Shown one piece after another: positions 25,870 to 35,038 of a stretch of DNA of 64,000 nucleotides (the stretch's first letter is position 1; each line of letters begins with the position of its first letter). Where the stretch lies: positions 158,930 to 222,929 of the forward strand of contig JAFEAO010000006.1 of assembly GCA_018266375.1 (NCBI GenBank), in the 5' to 3' direction. The notes beneath the pieces are model-generated. The model searched no databases and was not told the origin of the DNA. It saw only the letters and a list, made by a program, of their open reading frames with translations. This stretch comes from Bdellovibrionales bacterium (GTDB taxonomy: Bacteria; Bdellovibrionota; UBA1018; CAIMNF01). The position numbers and the translations under genes were made by a program.

Positions 25870-26669
25870 GGACGCGGCAAAATCTTGCACGCGTAGTAGT
25901 CGTTGTAACGAAGCTCTTTGATCTTGGCGTCGCGAGCGGCGCCACTGAGCGGTCCCAAAGTCGCATCGTATTGAGCTCGCAACGAACGGGCGTCGTATTT
26001 CTTTCCGCCGAAGAAGTTTTTAGAAATATATTCAAACTTGGTCGGAGCCTTGTCGAGCAAGGTATCCGGGTCGAGGATAAAGTACGCCATGGATTCCGCG
26101 AAATCCTCGCTTGGGCTTGTGGGTGCATACCAGGTCACGAAGTTCTTCGAAGTCCCGAGCCCGTCGGTACCCCAGGTGCTGAGGCCGGTCCATTCGACGT
26201 CGCTTGAGATCTCGTCTTGCAAGAAATCAAACGCGTGAGACATCTCGTGCACGATGGTGAAGTAATAGTCGCCGGTGTAGCGGCCATCTTTGGTTTGAAT
26301 GGCTGTGATCTGGTTGGTTAAAGATATATGGCCCTTCGTCCGACCCAAGCCGCCGATCCGCCAGCCGCGGTTTTCATATTCGCCGACACCGCCGGCGCCG
26401 CTACCGTTGTCGATCACGTATCCGTCCGGAACGCGCTCGAAGTCGGTCAAGCTCCGCATGTGCAGATAAGATGCTGGCAAGAGGGCCGCAATCTGATCGA
26501 ATACCGCTTTCTCCGCGGCATTGAATTCGGTTCCGTCCCGAGCGACCAAAATTTTGTAACCCGTGGTTTGCTCGAACGGCAGTTTTGCGTGATCGATAAA
26601 GCAATCTCCGGCTGGCGCTTGCGCGTAGGCCGAGGTTGCAGCTAGTAAACTTAGTAAAATTGTTTTCAT
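25866..26669 (-). CDS. Secreted HExxH metallopeptidase
   Basis: About 267 residues. Signal peptide MKTILLSLLAATSAYA. The zinc motif is in YYFTIVHEMSHAFDFLQDE, with a likely third ligand in SPSEDFAESMAYFI, the gluzincin-like spacing seen in several secreted peptidases. The start at 26669 overlaps the stop of the preceding YkuD_2 gene (ATGA) and has AGGAAT upstream; the longer frame to 26774 has no signal. Substrate unknown; the coupling suggests it works with the L,D-transpeptidase-like protein. Confidence 0.78.
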   Translation of the reverse strand: MKTILLSLLAATSAYAQAPAGDCFIDHAKLPFEQTTGYKILVARDGTEFNAAEKAVFDQIAALLPASYLHMRSLTDFERVPDGYVIDNGSGAGGVGEYENRGWRIGGLGRTKGHISLTNQITAIQTKDGRYTGDYYFTIVHEMSHAFDFLQDEISSDVEWTGLSTWGTDGLGTSKNFVTWYAPTSPSEDFAESMAYFILDPDTLLDKAPTKFEYISKNFFGGKKYDARSLRAQYDATLGPLSGAARDAKIKELRYNDYYACKILPRP

Positions 26670-27784
26670 ATTCCTAAGGCTTTTCTGCATGCGGCCTCGT
26701 TCTTCGGTTCGACACCGTAGTAAGCCGATTTGTTTTTGAAGTACTTGTAAGTTTCTTCGATCAGCGGCCGCCAAGCCGTATCGAACTTGGTTTGAATCGT
26801 TGACTCATATTTTTTGGCGTTCTCCGGAGTCCATTTGTAATCTTCGGCGTAAGATTTCATGTTGTCCGAAATCTCCTGTTTCATCGAATTGAATTCTTCA
26901 AAGTTTGCATTGTAACCGGCCTCGTTATCGGCCGCGTTCATCCGGTCGTGATAAAAAAGGACGGGCGCGCTGTAGAGCTCGCTCATCAGCTTGCGCGCGA
27001 TTTCGACGTTATATTGGCCTTGATAATATCCTCGCGTTGGAAGCATCGGGCAACCTTCGCTCAGGGGTGCGGACAAGTAATATCCCATCATTTGTGAAGT
27101 GTAGTTCCACTCGTGAAACACGACCGCGCGTGGTTTAAGGTTGCTGTTCAACGCTCCGTCGACGCCGGTTAAGCGCAAAGCGTTCCATCCATTTTCAGCC
27201 GAATAGTAAGGTTCCGAAGCCGCGATCGCCATACCGACCGAGCTTTGATTTGAGCCGTTGCGGTTGGAAAACAAACTTGCAACCGATACATCGCCGCCAC
27301 TGAGAACAACTTCCTTCGTCATTCCGCCGAACTCGTTTTCATCCACGTCTTTGAGGCTGTACCATTGCGAAAACCGGGTGTTTCCGCCATGCGCGACCCA
27401 TATATTATGAATCATCTGCTGCCCGGCGACGTCATAGATAAAGAACCGGCGTACGCCCGAGTTCTCAGTAAAGTTCACGATGCCGAAGCGAGCGGTATTT
27501 TTAACTTTCTTACCGTTCGGCGATTCCAGTAGCGTGCAATAGCTTTTCATCGATGAGCGGAACAACTCCTTATCCATCATTTGGAAGTCGGGGAGTTTTA
27601 AATTTTTGATCCGAGCAAGATCGGGATCAGCGGAATTGTGGAAGTACCGGTTCTGGACGAACTTAGCCGCAACCGAATCGTAAAGCTGATCGAGTGCTTC
27701 GTCCAATGTGGTCGAGGCATGCGCGGCTGACAGATATACTGATGACAAAACTGCAGCAAGTAGTATGAGTTTTGCTTTAAACAC
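26666..27784 (-). CDS. Murein L,D-transpeptidase-like protein (YkuD_2)
   Basis: 372 residues with signal peptide MFKAKLILLAAVLSSVYLSAAHA. The YkuD_2 (PF13645) core is visible: RRFFIYDVAGQQMIHNIWVAHG, SLFSNRNGSNQSSVGM, LRLTGVDGALNSNLKPRAVVFHE (catalytic-type His) and LSEGCPMLP (catalytic-type Cys). The flanks differ from the usual HGA and GxSxGCPAL (here HEW and PLSEGCPML), so the substrate may be atypical. About 130 extra C-terminal residues are helical. It would act on peptidoglycan in the periplasm or, in a predator, on prey wall. Confidence 0.8.
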   Translation of the reverse strand: MFKAKLILLAAVLSSVYLSAAHASTTLDEALDQLYDSVAAKFVQNRYFHNSADPDLARIKNLKLPDFQMMDKELFRSSMKSYCTLLESPNGKKVKNTARFGIVNFTENSGVRRFFIYDVAGQQMIHNIWVAHGGNTRFSQWYSLKDVDENEFGGMTKEVVLSGGDVSVASLFSNRNGSNQSSVGMAIAASEPYYSAENGWNALRLTGVDGALNSNLKPRAVVFHEWNYTSQMMGYYLSAPLSEGCPMLPTRGYYQGQYNVEIARKLMSELYSAPVLFYHDRMNAADNEAGYNANFEEFNSMKQEISDNMKSYAEDYKWTPENAKKYESTIQTKFDTAWRPLIEETYKYFKNKSAYYGVEPKNEAACRKALGI

Positions 27785-27966
27785 AAGGCCTCTCTCTCGG
27801 CCGGGGTCATATCAAAGCATCAGGGTTACTTCAATAGACTTTGTGTAATTTCTGAATTTACTTAAAGTGATTTTGTCAGATACACAGCGCATCGAGTAAT
27901 AAATTCAGGTTCGGAGTCGTTATGCACCTCAAAGCCCGGGTGAAAACGCTTGAAAATAGAAATATG

Positions 27967-27983
27967 CTGGCACAAAGATTGCG
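27967..27983 (+). promoter_or_regulatory. Sigma-54 promoter
   Basis: CTGGCAC-AAAGA-TTGCG matches the -24/-12 consensus TGGCAC-N5-TTGC exactly (27968-27982). It lies about 110 bases before the secreted-protein gene at 28094, leaving a 5' UTR of about 100 bases. An activator with the sigma-54 contact motif is encoded at 56630 in this window, though a link is not shown. Confidence 0.8.
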
Positions 27984-28054
27984 GAGACTCGCGCGTTGGC
28001 GGAGCGGCACGGATGACTGCTTGGTTTGGATTGGACAAGGTTGGTTCAATACTA

Positions 28055-28077
28055 TATTAAATAATCAATATTTAATA
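28055..28077. promoter_or_regulatory. AT-rich inverted repeat in the 5' UTR
   Basis: TATTAAATA (28055-28063) and its exact complement TATTTAATA (28069-28077) flank a five-base loop. The repeat ends six bases before the AGGAG ribosome site of the 28094 gene, so it could be an operator or an RNA hairpin that affects translation. Confidence 0.5.
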
Positions 28078-28093
28078 ATTCAAGGAGTTCTCG

Positions 28094-30421
28094 ATGCGTA
28101 CCATAGGTTTTAATCGAATCAAAGCAGCAGCAATCCAAGTCGGGATCATCGGTTTCGGCGTCGCACTTTGTTCGCTGGCAAAGGCGCAAGATCGTCGCGG
28201 CGATCGCCACGTTTTCCAAGGTCGTAGTAACACGGGCATCACTCGTTATTCGCAATCCCGCGATCTTTATCCGGAGTGTGCGAAATATAATCAAAAAGGG
28301 ATTCCAGCCGATGTCTACAGCGCGTGTATGGATGCGGTTGATGCGGCTGACTTGGTTGCTTACAAGCGCGCGACTCCAATCGGTTGCGAAGACGGTTACT
28401 ATGCAGGTTTCTCTGAAGGTCTTTACGATGGTTCGAACATGGCGGTTCAACGCCCAAGCATCTATGAACCGAATTTGACCAGCCAAGGCTATGCCGAAGG
28501 TCAGGCCATTGCTCCTCAGTATCAAAGCTCGACTTCAGCAGCGTCGAACGCAGGCGTAGAGCCGGGCAATCGCGATGGTGCCAGTGACGTGCGCATCGCT
28601 TGGCAGAACGCTGCTACAGGCACTCACCAGATTCCAGGAAAAAACAAGACTCCTCGTACCGTGACTTACACCGATAGCCCGCTTGCCAATCCATATACTG
28701 CTGTCGGTTTACCACGTCGTACATTACCGGAGATGGCGATGGCCGAACAGTACGATCCAAACAATCTTTATCTATATAACCAGAACCGCAGTCGTAGCCG
28801 CCTCTGTAACATCGCGGTCAACCGAAATTTCCGCATCGGCGATTACTATCGCAACGACGGTCGCTATTCTTACGATCGCGATCGCGCTTACGACGGTACG
28901 GCGGCTTTCAATCTCTGGATTGCAAACAGCATTAAGGTCGATTCACGCGATATGGTCAGCCAGCGTCGCGGTGACCGCCGTAGCGGTCCGACTCGTTCTT
29001 CTTTGAACGGCAACCGTTACTCAAGCCTAGTCGGCCAGACCAGAACTTCTGAAGATCAATCTTCAGGTGGTTCTACTACCGTAACCACTCCTCCGGCACA
29101 ACCAACTCAGCCGGCCGTGGTTTACGATCTCGGTAAAATCTATAAAGAAACTTTCGTGAGCGCATACTCTTATTACGCGGATCAATTCTACGCTCAAGGT
29201 TTCGACGATATGGACGATAACGGTGCAACCGACGGTTGGAACATCGGTATCGGCGTGGGTCTCGAATACGCACGTCAAGAATCTAAGGTCAGTGGCTTCA
29301 ACGATACGTTCCGCAAAATGGAACAAAATGCGTACGCCAGCAGCTATCAAACCCATTACAGCGTTTCTTACGATACGACGTTCGCATTTCATCAAAACAA
29401 CCCAGTTTTGACCGCGCGCCTCCTTGACGTCGTCGGTGAAGTAGTGGACGACATCATTCAGCCAGGCCAAAAAATCTACGCGATTTACGAGGTCGTAAAC
29501 GCGGGCGGGAAAGCGGCGGTTCCCCAAGTTCAGCTTCAAGGTTCGGGAATTGCGTCGTCAAACACGACTCAGATCGCTGTGCCTGCTGTGAACGTCGTGA
29601 AAGTCGCGAACACGAGCCTCATAGGTCAAATCAATCCAAACTTAGGGAACTTCGCGGATGCGGAGATCCTTCTCGTGGTTGCAGGCGCGGACGCGGCTCC
29701 ATTGCGCAAGCAAGTGGTTCGCCAAGTCACGCTTGAGAGCTTGACTTCGACTGCGATCCCGCAAAGCGGTGTGGCTAAAGTCACGATCGTGGTTAAAAAC
29801 CAATCGACTAAAATCGCGACTCCGGAGAGCGTGAGGATCACGATCACCGACACCGCCGGACACAAGATCGAGCGCGATTTGGGTAAATTAACCCAAGCTC
29901 AGGCTCTTTCTGTTTCTGACCTCGAACTTCAAGGCAACGACGAACTCGCGCTCTTGAACACCCAAGTCGGTGTGAAGGCTCGCGTGAGCGTCGGTACGGC
30001 AATCGTTGCTGACTCAAATGTGGTAGCAGCTCAGCCAAACACGGCTGCTCGCTGGGTCGACGTTGCGGCGATTTTCAATGCTCGCGTTCAGGACGCAGCT
30101 AACGCAGCTAAAGCAAATGCGGCATTGGAACAACTGATTGCCGATGTTACCGCTGAGATCCATGGCGACAACGAGCGCGGTATCAGGGCAATTGGCAATA
30201 ATGACTACGCAGATCGTAGAAAGGTCGGAGCCACGTTGATGTTCCAGATCATGGAGCAGTTCAAGAAGCCTCAGTCCGCTGCTGCCAAGGCGAAATATGC
30301 TGAATTGGGCGATAAACTCCTAAAAAGCGGTGTGGATCGTGGCCTCAATGCAGGCATTCACTTTGGCAAGAGCAAGGGTCGGAAGCAGTTCTTGTCTTGG
30401 TTGGGCCAGCTTGACCCATAA
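28094..30421 (+). CDS. Large secreted protein with CARDB-like domains
   Basis: 775 residues with a signal peptide (MRTIGFNRIKAAAIQVGIIGFGVALCSLAKAQ). The N-terminal half has Tyr/Gly-rich G-x3-G-x3-G patterns (CEDGYYAGFSEGLYDG, FYAQGFDDMDDNGATDGWNIGIGVGLEYA) separated by a Tyr/Arg/Asp-rich disordered region. From about residue 440 come two Ig-like, CARDB-type beta domains (KIYAIYEVVNAGGKA; GVAKVTIVVKNQS), then a helical C-terminus with one more G-x3-G pattern. Function unknown; surface or adhesin-like role is inference. AAGGAG precedes the ATG and a sigma-54 promoter lies upstream. Confidence 0.75.
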   Translation: MRTIGFNRIKAAAIQVGIIGFGVALCSLAKAQDRRGDRHVFQGRSNTGITRYSQSRDLYPECAKYNQKGIPADVYSACMDAVDAADLVAYKRATPIGCEDGYYAGFSEGLYDGSNMAVQRPSIYEPNLTSQGYAEGQAIAPQYQSSTSAASNAGVEPGNRDGASDVRIAWQNAATGTHQIPGKNKTPRTVTYTDSPLANPYTAVGLPRRTLPEMAMAEQYDPNNLYLYNQNRSRSRLCNIAVNRNFRIGDYYRNDGRYSYDRDRAYDGTAAFNLWIANSIKVDSRDMVSQRRGDRRSGPTRSSLNGNRYSSLVGQTRTSEDQSSGGSTTVTTPPAQPTQPAVVYDLGKIYKETFVSAYSYYADQFYAQGFDDMDDNGATDGWNIGIGVGLEYARQESKVSGFNDTFRKMEQNAYASSYQTHYSVSYDTTFAFHQNNPVLTARLLDVVGEVVDDIIQPGQKIYAIYEVVNAGGKAAVPQVQLQGSGIASSNTTQIAVPAVNVVKVANTSLIGQINPNLGNFADAEILLVVAGADAAPLRKQVVRQVTLESLTSTAIPQSGVAKVTIVVKNQSTKIATPESVRITITDTAGHKIERDLGKLTQAQALSVSDLELQGNDELALLNTQVGVKARVSVGTAIVADSNVVAAQPNTAARWVDVAAIFNARVQDAANAAKANAALEQLIADVTAEIHGDNERGIRAIGNNDYADRRKVGATLMFQIMEQFKKPQSAAAKAKYAELGDKLLKSGVDRGLNAGIHFGKSKGRKQFLSWLGQLDP

Positions 30422-30441
30422 GCTCTATTAAACCAAAAAAG

Positions 30442-30494
30442 TCTAGTACTAGAACCATTGAGACGACCTGTTTTGCACTTGACCAAAACGGGTC
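30442..30494 (+). promoter_or_regulatory. Leader upstream of rpsL: palindrome and hairpin
   Basis: A 12-base perfect palindrome TCTAGTACTAGA (30442-30453) is followed by an 11-bp hairpin in which GACCTGTTTTG (30465-30475) pairs with CAAAACGGGTC (30484-30494) with one G-U. The hairpin overlaps a TTGACC (30479-30484) that could be a -35 element; the matching -10 is poor. It could end the upstream gene or belong to the rpsL promoter. Confidence 0.45.
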
Positions 30495-30554
30495 AGTTCC
30501 GTTATTCCTACTCATCTAGCTTATTGAAAGTTTTATCGAAAGGAACACGTAGGA

Positions 30555-30947
30555 ATGCCTACTATTAACCAACTCGTCCGTCAGGGACGTAAAAAACCAT
30601 CGTGGAAGACCAGCTCACCAGCGCTCGAGTCATGTCCACAAAAACGCGGTGTTTGTACTCGCGTTTATACAACGACACCGAAGAAGCCGAACTCTGCTCT
30701 TCGCAAAGTTTGCCGTGTTCGTTTGACTAACGGATTTGAAGTTTCTTCTTACATCCCAGGCGTTGGACACAATCTTCAAGAACACTCGATCGTGTTGATT
30801 CGCGGTGGCCGGGTAAAAGATCTCCCAGGCGTGCGCTATCACACTGTTCGCGGAACTCTCGACACTCAAGGTGTTGCAGGCCGTAAGCAAAGTCGCTCTA
30901 AGTACGGTGCTAAGAAAGCAGCCGGCGGAGCAGCTCCAGCTAAATAA
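30555..30947 (+). CDS. rpsL: 30S ribosomal protein S12
   Basis: 130 residues. S12 sits at the decoding centre of the 30S subunit. The conserved [19 protein letters not shown] and [20 protein letters not shown] blocks are intact, including the lysines at which streptomycin-resistance changes fall. The last ~10 residues (AAGGAAPAK) are an Ala-rich addition compared with E. coli. AAAGGAA lies upstream of the ATG. First gene of a truncated str operon with rpsG. Confidence 0.98.
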   Translation: MPTINQLVRQGRKKPSWKTSSPALESCPQKRGVCTRVYTTTPKKPNSALRKVCRVRLTNGFEVSSYIPGVGHNLQEHSIVLIRGGRVKDLPGVRYHTVRGTLDTQGVAGRKQSRSKYGAKKAAGGAAPAK

Positions 30948-30958
30948 GCTATATGTTG

Positions 30959-30978
30959 ATCCCACCTGACGGTGGGAT
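30959..30978 (+). repeat. URAY-loop hairpin, copy 1 (rpsL-rpsG)
   Basis: ATCCCACC pairs with GGTGGGAT around the loop TGAC. It shares the ACC-TGAC-GGT core with five hairpins later in the ribosomal cluster, but with a different outer stem that still pairs fully. It begins 12 bases past the rpsL stop. Confidence 0.7.
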
Positions 30979-31032
30979 TGGACATACATTGACCAAAATT
31001 TTCACTCGAACTGTTCTAGTGATTTAAAACCC

Positions 31033-31068
31033 GCGGGCGCCCTTAATAAGGGCTGAAAATAAACCCGC
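31033..31068 (+). promoter_or_regulatory. Probable S7-binding leader before rpsG
   Basis: GCGGG (31033-31037) pairs with CCCGC (31064-31068), enclosing a second stem GCCCTT-AAT-AAGGGC (31039-31053) and an asymmetric loop TGAAAATAAA. It ends just before the AAGGA ribosome site of rpsG. In E. coli, S7 binds the rpsL-rpsG intercistronic region and represses translation; the position and two-stem shape suggest the same here. Confidence 0.5.
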
Positions 31069-31084
31069 TAACAAGGAACAAACC

Positions 31085-31555
31085 ATGGCTCGTAAGCAGC
31101 ATATCGCAAAACGCGAAATCAACCCAGATCCGATCTATAACGACCTCGTCGTTGCTAAATTCATTAACGCTCTCCTTTATGATGGAAAGCGCGGCATCGC
31201 CGAGAAGATTTTTTATTCTGCGATGGAAATCATCCAAGAAAAGTCTTCTGAAGAAGGCATCAAGTCTTTCAAAAAATGCCTCGAAAACATTAAGCCAATG
31301 CTTGAAGTTAAATCTCGCCGTGTCGGCGGTGCCAACTATCAAGTACCGATCGAAGTTAAACCGGCACGCCGCCAATCTTTGGCAACTCGTTGGTTGATCG
31401 AATCAGCACGTAGTCGCGGTGAGCAGACGATGGCTGAGCGCTTGGCGATGGAAATCATCGACGCTGCCAACCTCCGCGGTGGCGCGATCAAGAAGCGTGA
31501 AGACATGCACCGTATGGCTGAAGCCAACAAAGCATTCGCGCACTTCCGTTGGTAG
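31085..31555 (+). CDS. rpsG: 30S ribosomal protein S7
   Basis: 156 residues, exactly the usual length. S7 nucleates assembly of the 30S head by binding the 3' major domain of 16S rRNA. Family blocks are clear: [64 protein letters not shown] and [21 protein letters not shown]. It is followed by a strong terminator, so unlike in most bacteria fusA is not in its transcript. Confidence 0.98.
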   Translation: MARKQHIAKREINPDPIYNDLVVAKFINALLYDGKRGIAEKIFYSAMEIIQEKSSEEGIKSFKKCLENIKPMLEVKSRRVGGANYQVPIEVKPARRQSLATRWLIESARSRGEQTMAERLAMEIIDAANLRGGAIKKREDMHRMAEANKAFAHFRW

Positions 31556-31586
31556 CACTAGCCGCTTAAACGGCAAAAAACTTATA

Positions 31587-31620
31587 AAGCCTCGGCTGGT
31601 TCAGCCGGGGCTTTTTTATT
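31587..31620 (+). terminator. Rho-independent terminator after rpsG
   Basis: AAGCCTCGGCTG pairs with CAGCCGGGGCTT (one G-U) around a short loop, followed by TTTTTTATT. A textbook intrinsic terminator 32 bases past the rpsG stop. Confidence 0.93.
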
Positions 31621-31662
31621 TTGTCTCTTTGTTGTCAAAATTTTGAATGTCGGCTTTCGGCA

Positions 31663-32679
31663 TTAAATCCCGAACGCTTTCTTGTACTGATCGGCGTACG
31701 CAAAATTCCCGAACATTCCTCCCGAGTGAAGGAATAAGATATTCTTCCCAAACGCAGTCGGGTCTTTTTTTACTTCGCCCATCATTCCTTTGAACGCTTT
31801 GCCGGTGTAGCAAGGATCGAAGATGATTCCCTCGGAAGTAGCCGTATCTCGGTAAAAGCGTAGATCATCATCTGATGCAATCGCATAGCCTGCACCGACG
31901 TAGCCGTCGATTAAATGCGCATTGCTAAGATCGGCCGGAAGCCCCACGTCTCGGGCGGCTCCCCTAAGCTTTGTAATATAATTGTTTGCAGTCTCGACCG
32001 GGCCGATGACATTGATGCCGTAGAGTTGTGTTGATAGATTTTGTTTCTTCAATCCGATGCTCAGGCCCACATAAGTTCCACCCGAGCCCATCGCGCAAAA
32101 GATGCTGTCGGGCGCTTGCGATCCTGGCACTGCCGCGCGCCAAGTCCGCAACATTTCTTCGACACCGGCGATATACCCGAAACATCCGATGGCGCTGCTT
32201 CCACCGAGTGGAATGATGTAGGGTTTTTTACCTTTACGTTTCAGGTTTTCCATTTCACGTTGCAAAAATGGATCGTAACTTGAGCCTGCAGCTTGGAACT
32301 CTTTGAGAGGAACCCAAGTAATCTCCGCTCCAAAAATCCGGTCGATCAAAAGATTGCCATTCGGAGGGGTGTCCGGATTAAATCCCACTTTCGGAAATAA
32401 CAGCAACGAAACTCCGAGGCCTAAACTTCGAGCAATCGCCGCGGTCGCGCGTGCGTGGTTGGATTGAGGTCCGCCGCAAGTAATCAGGTGATCGCACCCT
32501 TGAGCCAGAGCCTCACCGACTAAAAACTCAAGCTTCCGGATCTTGTTCCCCGAATCGATGAAGCCAGTCAGGTCGTCTCGCCACACGTAGACGTCTTTTC
32601 TAAGTTCGGCCGACGTGTTTTTAAGCGCATGGATCGGAGTAGGGAGCCGGGCAAGCTTTAAACGGTGGGGTGTTTTCAT
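31663..32679 (-). CDS. PLP-dependent D-cysteine desulfhydrase / ACC deaminase family
   Basis: 338 residues of fold-type II PLP enzyme. The Schiff-base lysine is the first Lys of SGNKIRKLEFL; CGGPQSNHARATAA binds the substrate carboxylate; GSGGTYVGLSIG holds the PLP phosphate; and DPCYTGKAF follows near the C-terminus. Family members deaminate 1-aminocyclopropane-1-carboxylate or release sulfide from D-cysteine; the sequence alone does not settle which, and D-cysteine desulfhydrase activity is more common. It lies opposite to and between rpsG and fusA, which are normally contiguous, so it looks inserted. Confidence 0.85.
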   Translation of the reverse strand: MKTPHRLKLARLPTPIHALKNTSAELRKDVYVWRDDLTGFIDSGNKIRKLEFLVGEALAQGCDHLITCGGPQSNHARATAAIARSLGLGVSLLLFPKVGFNPDTPPNGNLLIDRIFGAEITWVPLKEFQAAGSSYDPFLQREMENLKRKGKKPYIIPLGGSSAIGCFGYIAGVEEMLRTWRAAVPGSQAPDSIFCAMGSGGTYVGLSIGLKKQNLSTQLYGINVIGPVETANNYITKLRGAARDVGLPADLSNAHLIDGYVGAGYAIASDDDLRFYRDTATSEGIIFDPCYTGKAFKGMMGEVKKDPTAFGKNILFLHSGGMFGNFAYADQYKKAFGI

Positions 32680-32728
32680 CTTTAATTTAGAGTAGCATCA
32701 ATCCGGGTCTATGAACGTATTCTGAAAT

Positions 32729-32757
32729 TTGACCTTTTTGCTCGTTTGACGCATAAA
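32729..32757 (+). promoter_or_regulatory. fusA promoter giving a near-leaderless mRNA
   Basis: TTGACC (32729-32734), 17-base spacer, CATAAA (32752-32757). The ATG of fusA starts eight bases after the -10 hexamer, so transcription would begin at or next to the start codon. No Shine-Dalgarno sequence with usable spacing is present. Confidence 0.55.
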
Positions 32758-32765
32758 TAGGGCTC

Positions 32766-34925
32766 ATGGCCAAACCAACGGAATCTAAACCTTTAGACCC
32801 GAAAATCATTGCAGCGCTTTCCAAGATTCGCAATATCGGGATTAGTGCGCACATCGATGCGGGCAAAACGACTACAACTGAGCGCATTCTCTATTATACG
32901 GGCCGGACCCACAAGATGGGTGAGGTTCATGATGGCACGACCATTATGGATTGGATGCCGCAAGAACAGGAACGCGGGATCACGATTACCGCGGCTGCGA
33001 CCACCACGAGCTGGAAAGATAAAACGATCAACATCATCGATACTCCTGGCCACGTTGATTTTACGATCGAAGTCGAGCGCTCGCTTCGTGTTCTTGATGG
33101 CGCTGTCGTCGTGTTTTGCGCCGTCGGCGGGGTAGAACCACAGTCTGAAACCGTCTGGCGTCAGGCCGACAAGTACAAGGTTCCTCGGATCGCGTTCATC
33201 AATAAGATGGACCGCGTCGGCGCTGATTTCTATTCCGTCCTCACTCAAATGAAAGAGCGCCTAAGCGCAAAAGCTCTTCCAATCCAGCTTCCTTGGGGTG
33301 CTGAAGATCAATTTTATGGAGTCATCGATCTCGTGACGATGAAGGCGCTTCGTTGGGCCTCGACCGATCTTGGCGCTAAGTACGAAGTCGAAGAGATTCC
33401 GGCTGATCTCAAAGACGATGCGGATCTTTTCCGTTCGTCGCTCCTCGAATCCCTCGCTGATGTCGACGAAAAGTTCATGGACAAGTACCTCAGCGGGGAA
33501 GTCCCGACCGAAGACGAAATCAAAGCGGCGATTCGTAAAGGTACCGTCACGCTCAAGCATGTACCGGTCGTTTGCGGTTCTGCATTCAAAAACAAAGGCG
33601 TTCAAACGCTTCTCGACGGCGTGGTGGATTTCCTCCCAAGCCCGGTCGAGATTCCGCCGGTTCATGGCCACAATCCAAACGACGAGAGCAAAGACATTGT
33701 TTGCAATCCAGATCCGAACGAACCGTTCGCGGCTCTCGCATTCAAGATCATGACCGACCCGTTCGTTGGACAACTCACGTTTATTCGCGTTTATTCGGGC
33801 AAGCTCGAGAGCGGCGCCGTGTTTTGGAACACCAATAAAGGCAAACGCGAACGCGCCAACCGACTGCTCCAGATGCACGCAAACAAGTCGGAAGAAATCA
33901 AAGAGGTCAGCGCGGGTAACATCGCAGCGATCGTGGGCCTGAAACTCGCGACCACGGGCGATACTTTCTGCACCGAAGGCCGCCAAGTGCTCCTCGAAAA
34001 AATCGAGTTCCCGAACCCGGTGATTTCAATCGCGATCGAACCTAAAACCAAAGCCGATCAAGACAAGCTTGGAGCGGCTCTCTCGCGCCTCGCGGTCGAA
34101 GACCCTTCTTTCCATGTCTATCAAAGCGAGGACACGGCTCAAACTCTGATCAGCGGAATGGGCGAACTCCACCTCGAGATCATCGTCGACCGCCTGAAGC
34201 GCGAATTCAAAGTTGAAGCGAACGTCGGTAATCCGCAAGTGTCTTATCGTGAGACGATCACGAGCGAAGCGAGCGGCGAAGGCAAGTTTATCCGCGACGG
34301 CGAAGGTGCCAAAAAACAATACGGCCACGTGATTATCGATCTCAAGCCAAACGTGCGTGGCGCGGGCTTTGGCTTCATCAACAAAGCCACTGAGACGACG
34401 ATTCCCAAACAGTTTGTTTCGTCAATCGAGAACGGACTCAAGGACGCAATGTTAGGTGGGGTTCTTGCTGGCTACCCAGGTATGGATATGGTGGCTACAC
34501 TCAAAGGCGGCTCATTTAGCGAAACCGATTCTTCGGATATCGCATTCAAAGTCGCTTCCGCGGTGGCGTTCAAAGATGCTGCGGCCAAAGCCAATCCAAC
34601 CATCTTGGAGCCGATCATGTCTTGCGAAGTCGTGTGCCCGGGCGATTACATGGGCTCGGTTATCGGCGATCTCAACGCACGCGGCGGCAAAATTCTCGGC
34701 ATGAGCGCTCGCGGCGATCTTCAAATCATCGACGCCGAAGTACCGCTTGCGCGCATGTTCGGTTACTCGACGGCACTGCGTTCGAGTTCGCAAGGTCGCG
34801 CGACGTTCTCAATGCAGTTTAAACATTACTCTGCGGTGTCGACACAAGTACTTGCCGAGATCAAGCAAAAGGCCGGGATTTTGCCGATGCGTCCGCCTGA
34901 AGTGATGATCCCTCAGGGTGAATAG
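32766..34925 (+). CDS. fusA: Elongation factor G
   Basis: 719 residues. EF-G is the GTPase that translocates tRNA and mRNA and helps recycle ribosomes. G1 [13 protein letters not shown], switch [12 protein letters not shown]4 NKMDR, and the domain IV/V signatures ([48 protein letters not shown]) are present. Length is slightly above E. coli (704). It stands alone with its own promoter; neither rpsG upstream nor tuf downstream is adjacent. Confidence 0.98.
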   Translation: MAKPTESKPLDPKIIAALSKIRNIGISAHIDAGKTTTTERILYYTGRTHKMGEVHDGTTIMDWMPQEQERGITITAAATTTSWKDKTINIIDTPGHVDFTIEVERSLRVLDGAVVVFCAVGGVEPQSETVWRQADKYKVPRIAFINKMDRVGADFYSVLTQMKERLSAKALPIQLPWGAEDQFYGVIDLVTMKALRWASTDLGAKYEVEEIPADLKDDADLFRSSLLESLADVDEKFMDKYLSGEVPTEDEIKAAIRKGTVTLKHVPVVCGSAFKNKGVQTLLDGVVDFLPSPVEIPPVHGHNPNDESKDIVCNPDPNEPFAALAFKIMTDPFVGQLTFIRVYSGKLESGAVFWNTNKGKRERANRLLQMHANKSEEIKEVSAGNIAAIVGLKLATTGDTFCTEGRQVLLEKIEFPNPVISIAIEPKTKADQDKLGAALSRLAVEDPSFHVYQSEDTAQTLISGMGELHLEIIVDRLKREFKVEANVGNPQVSYRETITSEASGEGKFIRDGEGAKKQYGHVIIDLKPNVRGAGFGFINKATETTIPKQFVSSIENGLKDAMLGGVLAGYPGMDMVATLKGGSFSETDSSDIAFKVASAVAFKDAAAKANPTILEPIMSCEVVCPGDYMGSVIGDLNARGGKILGMSARGDLQIIDAEVPLARMFGYSTALRSSSQGRATFSMQFKHYSAVSTQVLAEIKQKAGILPMRPPEVMIPQGE

Positions 34926-34975
34926 ACCGCGATAGAACATCCATGCGCAAGTCATCCCGCTAACCTATCAATATA

Positions 34976-34995
34976 TTTAATTAAATTAGTTTAAT
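34976..34995 (+). repeat. 20-bp AT-rich element upstream of a protease gene, copy A
   Basis: TTTAATTAAATTAGTTTAAT, identical to 60615-60634. Each copy lies 34-43 bases before the likely ATG of a secreted HExxH protein. It could be an UP element, a regulator site or part of a promoter. Confidence 0.6.
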
Positions 34996-35038
34996 TAAAA
35001 AATGTACATTTCCGTCCGTATTGGATAACGTGCGCGAC

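Noticed and set aside
27922..28113. 63-codon open frame on the plus strand before the secreted-protein gene
   Set aside because: It spans the sigma-54 promoter and the inverted repeat, has no ribosome site and overlaps the real start, so it is not kept as a gene.
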